NCBI GenBank assembly: GCA_965231865.1
Contig: CBDDOJ010000001.1
Span: 1-64,000, forward strand
Direction: 5' to 3'
Source of the DNA: WTGA01 sp965231865
GTDB lineage: Bacteria > Pseudomonadota > Gammaproteobacteria > Arenicellales > Poriferihabitantaceae
DNA: 64,000 nt
The notes under the pieces: model-generated
What the model saw: only the letters and a program-made list of their open reading frames with translations
Databases searched by the model: none
What the model was told of the DNA's origin: nothing
Part shown: positions 61,880 to 64,000 of the stretch, piece by piece
How positions within the stretch are numbered: position 1 is the stretch's first letter
Layout: the number at the start of each line of letters is the position of its first letter
Translations under genes and position numbers: made by a program

Positions 61880-62233
61880 TTTCGTACTTGAGTTTCAGCT
61901 TCAACCAGACAAAGGGTGACTGGCACTCGGAACAGACTTTTACTGCCAGATCTTCACAATATTGCGGATTATAAACTTTTTTACCATTTCCCCACAGTTT
62001 CAGATGAAATGGAAACCGGTTTTCAGGGAGGATGAATGGCTGCATTCCAGCGGGTTGGCACCGGCTGGCACTGCATTCGGACATATCCGGTTCTGTCCCC
62101 TTTCCATTCAGGTGTCCCGGTCAAAGTAGTTTGACGCGTCTGCACTCAAACGTGATAATCAAATGGAATCCGGTTCACGGGTGGGCCGGTTTTACTCCCG
62201 GACCCCATGCAATGGCCTTTTGACAGACTACGA
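61880..62233. other. Divergent intergenic region before the MFS gene
   Basis: 354 bases between the oxygenase and transporter genes, which diverge. AT-rich pieces such as TTATAAACTTTTTT (about 61970) may belong to the oxygenase promoter. No gene is recognised. Confidence 0.35.
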
Positions 62234-63523
62234 ATGAATTCACCGCCATCCAGTCTTGGCTCCGCACTGCGGTCATCCTGGGCATTGCTCCTGGGATTTG
62301 GAATCCTGATGCTTGGAGACGGCCTGCAGGGGACCCTGTTGGCGGTCCGCGCAGACCAGGAAGGCTTCAGCGCAACCGTAACCGGGATGATCATGTCCTC
62401 GTTTTACCTGGGTTTTCTTTGTGGTTCCATACTGACTCCCAGAGTAATGACCCTGGTCGGACATATCCGGGTATTCGCGGCCCTGGCTGCACTCGCGTCC
62501 GCCACCATTCTTGTCCATGCTGTCTTTGTCGAAATTCCAGCCTGGATTGCATTGAGATTCCTGAGCGGCATCTGCTTTGCCGGACTCTATGTCGTTGCAG
62601 AAAGCTGGCTCAATGATCGCGCCACCAACGAAACCCGGGGAAAGCTGTTGTCGCTGTACATGGTGGTCACTTATATGGGGGTCGGTATCGGACAACTGTT
62701 CCTGAATCTCGCCGACCCCCGGGGCTACCCGCTGTTTGTGCTGACCTCCGTACTGATTTCCATTGCGGTGGTTCCCTTGCTGCTTTCCGCCAACGACACC
62801 CCCGGGTTCGACGAGTCCGTTCGCCTGAAACTGAAGGAACTCTTCCGAATCTCCCCACTGGGAATCGTCTGCATGTTTATCGAAGGCCTGGTCACCGCCA
62901 CTCTTTTTGCACTGGGGCCCATTTATGGCCAGCGTCTCGGCTTTAATCTCGAGGAAATTTCCTACTTCATGGCCTCCGCCGTGGTGGGCACCATATTACT
63001 GCAATGGCCAATCGGCGCTTTGTCAGACCGGTTTGACCGTCGGCTGGTACTGACCGTTGTCGCTTTTCTGGCTTCCGCTGCCGCCTACCTCTGTATCCAG
63101 GCAGAGTATGAGTCCACCATCGTGCAATTTCTCGCTGTTGGCCTGTTTGCCGGGCTGGCCCTGCCTCTTTACTCCGTCTGTATTGCCCATACCAACGATC
63201 ACCTGGAGCCGAAGCAGATGATTGCAGCCAGCGGGACCCTGGTCCTTGTGGGGGGGATCGGAGCCATCATCGGTCCCGTGGTGGTCGCCGCGTTGATGGA
63301 TTTTTACGGGAATGACTTTTTTTTCTGGTGCATGGGCGGTGCACACTTGATTACCGGACTGTTCGCACTGTACAGAATGGCAAAACGCCCGGCGACTCCA
63401 TTGGCCAAACAGGGGTCATTTACCCCGGCCGCCATGCACCCGTCCAGCTCTGTCATCGAGTGCATGCAACAACATGCCATGGAAGAGTCCTCTTCCGAAG
63501 ATTCTTCTGGCAAACAGAAGTGA
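62234..63523 (+). CDS. MFS transporter (YcaD-like)
   Basis: A 429-residue permease from the ATG at 62234, with twelve hydrophobic segments in two halves. The MFS loop motif appears as GALSDRFDRRLVL (between helices 8 and 9). AGLYVVAESWLNDRATNETRG (about residues 115-135) is typical of YcaD-type MFS proteins. A polar C-terminal tail of about 40 residues (Ser/Glu-rich) follows. The substrate is not known; it may serve uptake or export for the adjacent sulfatase/oxygenase group. Confidence 0.87.
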   Translation: MNSPPSSLGSALRSSWALLLGFGILMLGDGLQGTLLAVRADQEGFSATVTGMIMSSFYLGFLCGSILTPRVMTLVGHIRVFAALAALASATILVHAVFVEIPAWIALRFLSGICFAGLYVVAESWLNDRATNETRGKLLSLYMVVTYMGVGIGQLFLNLADPRGYPLFVLTSVLISIAVVPLLLSANDTPGFDESVRLKLKELFRISPLGIVCMFIEGLVTATLFALGPIYGQRLGFNLEEISYFMASAVVGTILLQWPIGALSDRFDRRLVLTVVAFLASAAAYLCIQAEYESTIVQFLAVGLFAGLALPLYSVCIAHTNDHLEPKQMIAASGTLVLVGGIGAIIGPVVVAALMDFYGNDFFFWCMGGAHLITGLFALYRMAKRPATPLAKQGSFTPAAMHPSSSVIECMQQHAMEESSSEDSSGKQK

Positions 63524-63630
63524 CCGTATCCATGATTCACAGAATAACCGGATTCTCCAGTCCTTGGATTTTTTAAACCTGCGCCCAAGCGGCGGCACCC
63601 CGTCTTTTCAAGCGCCAGAATGATCCGTGT

Positions 63631-63846
63631 TCATTCCCGGCTTGCGCCAGTCCCAGAAAAAAACCATCCCGACCTGGATGAGGCCCAGTGCAAACCCGCC
63701 TCCTCCAGCATCCTGTAGAACGGCTTTACCCATTCCCTTCGGTGCACAAAAATCAGTATCTCGTGTCCATTTCCACGCATGGAATACTCCAGATTCCCGG
63801 CAATGACCGTTTTTCCGGAACCCATGGCCGCCTCAGGCCGCCACAT
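63631..63846 (-). pseudogene. DEAD/DEAH helicase N-terminal fragment
   Basis: A 71-codon frame. AMGSGKTVIAGNLEYSMRG is a Walker A and following helix, and EILIFVHRREWVKPFYRMLE matches the motif Ia region of superfamily II helicases (LILVHRREL). The frame then stops, with no helicase motifs II to VI. The fragment looks like the start of a truncated helicase gene. It overlaps the partial gene at the window edge by 14 bases. Confidence 0.5.
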
Positions 63847-64000
63847 CGTTGAAATTTACAGCTTTACCGTTGACCATTTTATAGTTGGTCCCACCGGGAT
63901 TGATGTGGCCCAGGTCCAGTTCCTTCCCGCAGATCATGAATGCAGGAGGCTGGTTTCGACCGCACACGGTCGCCATCAGGTCCGCCAAATGCATCTGGTT
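63833..64000 (-). CDS. Unknown protein, C-terminal end only
   Basis: An open frame enters from the right edge and stops at 63833 after 55 codons. MATVCGRNQPPAFMICGKEL, GHINPGGTNYKMVNG and VNFNDVAA are its visible parts. No family is recognised. It may belong to the same former unit as the helicase fragment, since the two overlap by 14 bases in a typical operon fashion. Confidence 0.35.
   Translation of the reverse strand, partial: NQMHLADLMATVCGRNQPPAFMICGKELDLGHINPGGTNYKMVNGKAVNFNDVAA

Noticed and set aside
1..64000. CRISPR arrays, rRNA genes, integron attC sites
   Set aside because: No regularly spaced repeats, rRNA core sequences or attC-like imperfect palindromes were seen.

Overview
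The window looks like a contig from an uncultured gammaproteobacterium. The evidence is gene order and content: a full System I cytochrome c maturation operon (ccmABCDEFGHI), the block rpsF-rpsR-rplI-dnaB-alr-radA, the block lepA-lepB-rnc-era-recO, a homodimer-type pyruvate dehydrogenase operon (aceE-aceF-lpd, with an extra lipoyl domain fused to E3), and a PhoP/PhoQ-like two-component system. No rRNA, tRNA or CRISPR array was seen. The species cannot be named from the sequence.

Layout. (1) 1-4898 is a nest of mobile DNA upstream of ccm. Three overlapping tyrosine recombinase genes form a RIT (recombinase-in-trio) element. It ends in a cluster of palindromes and abuts a truncated group II intron, whose 5' end lies inside a decayed IS1-like transposase gene. 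That transposase remnant runs into the ccmA start codon. (2) 4895-14837 is core plus-strand sequence: ccmABCDEFGHI, fdhD, dapD and a PP2C phosphatase. (3) 14876-24225 is core minus-strand sequence: sensor kinase, response regulator and PepSY-like protein, an FKBP isomerase, radA, alr (split by a one-base frameshift), dnaB, rplI, rpsR and rpsF (with a long acidic tail on S6). (4) 24226-27121 is a small defence/toxin-antitoxin islet: a solitary AbiEi-like protein with a palindromic operator, and a RES/Xre pair with a palindromic operator. (5) 27410-33183 is the PDH operon. (6) 33184-37100 is an accessory islet: an integrase remnant, a broken unknown gene, and a standalone reverse transcriptase of the defence (UG/DRT) kind. 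Upstream of the reverse transcriptase is a promoter with an embedded palindrome, and a divergent hairpin-rich stretch ending in an intrinsic terminator. (7) 37176-47936 is mainly core: an NhaC antiporter, recO-era-rnc-lepB-lepA, an EamA permease, a methyltransferase, an Lrp regulator and a DUF6356 protein. (8) 48438-51921 is an IetA/IetS-like defence pair (AAA+ ATPase and subtilisin-like protease). The ATPase is intact; the protease has a frameshift at its catalytic histidine and an in-frame amber stop. (9) 52270-64000 holds an FMN-dependent hydroxy acid dehydrogenase, a solo TnpB, an orphan antitoxin, and a group of catabolic genes: CocE hydrolase, NTF2-like protein, DUF1989 protein, sulfatase, 2OG-Fe(II) oxygenase-like protein and MFS transporter. 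Fragments of a helicase-like gene and an unknown gene lie at the right edge.

The most promising novelty is the reverse transcriptase with its structured upstream DNA at 34879-36690. Other notable points are the three-layer nest of mobile elements at the left edge and the decayed IetAS system. All product names rest on motif recognition by eye; no database search was possible.
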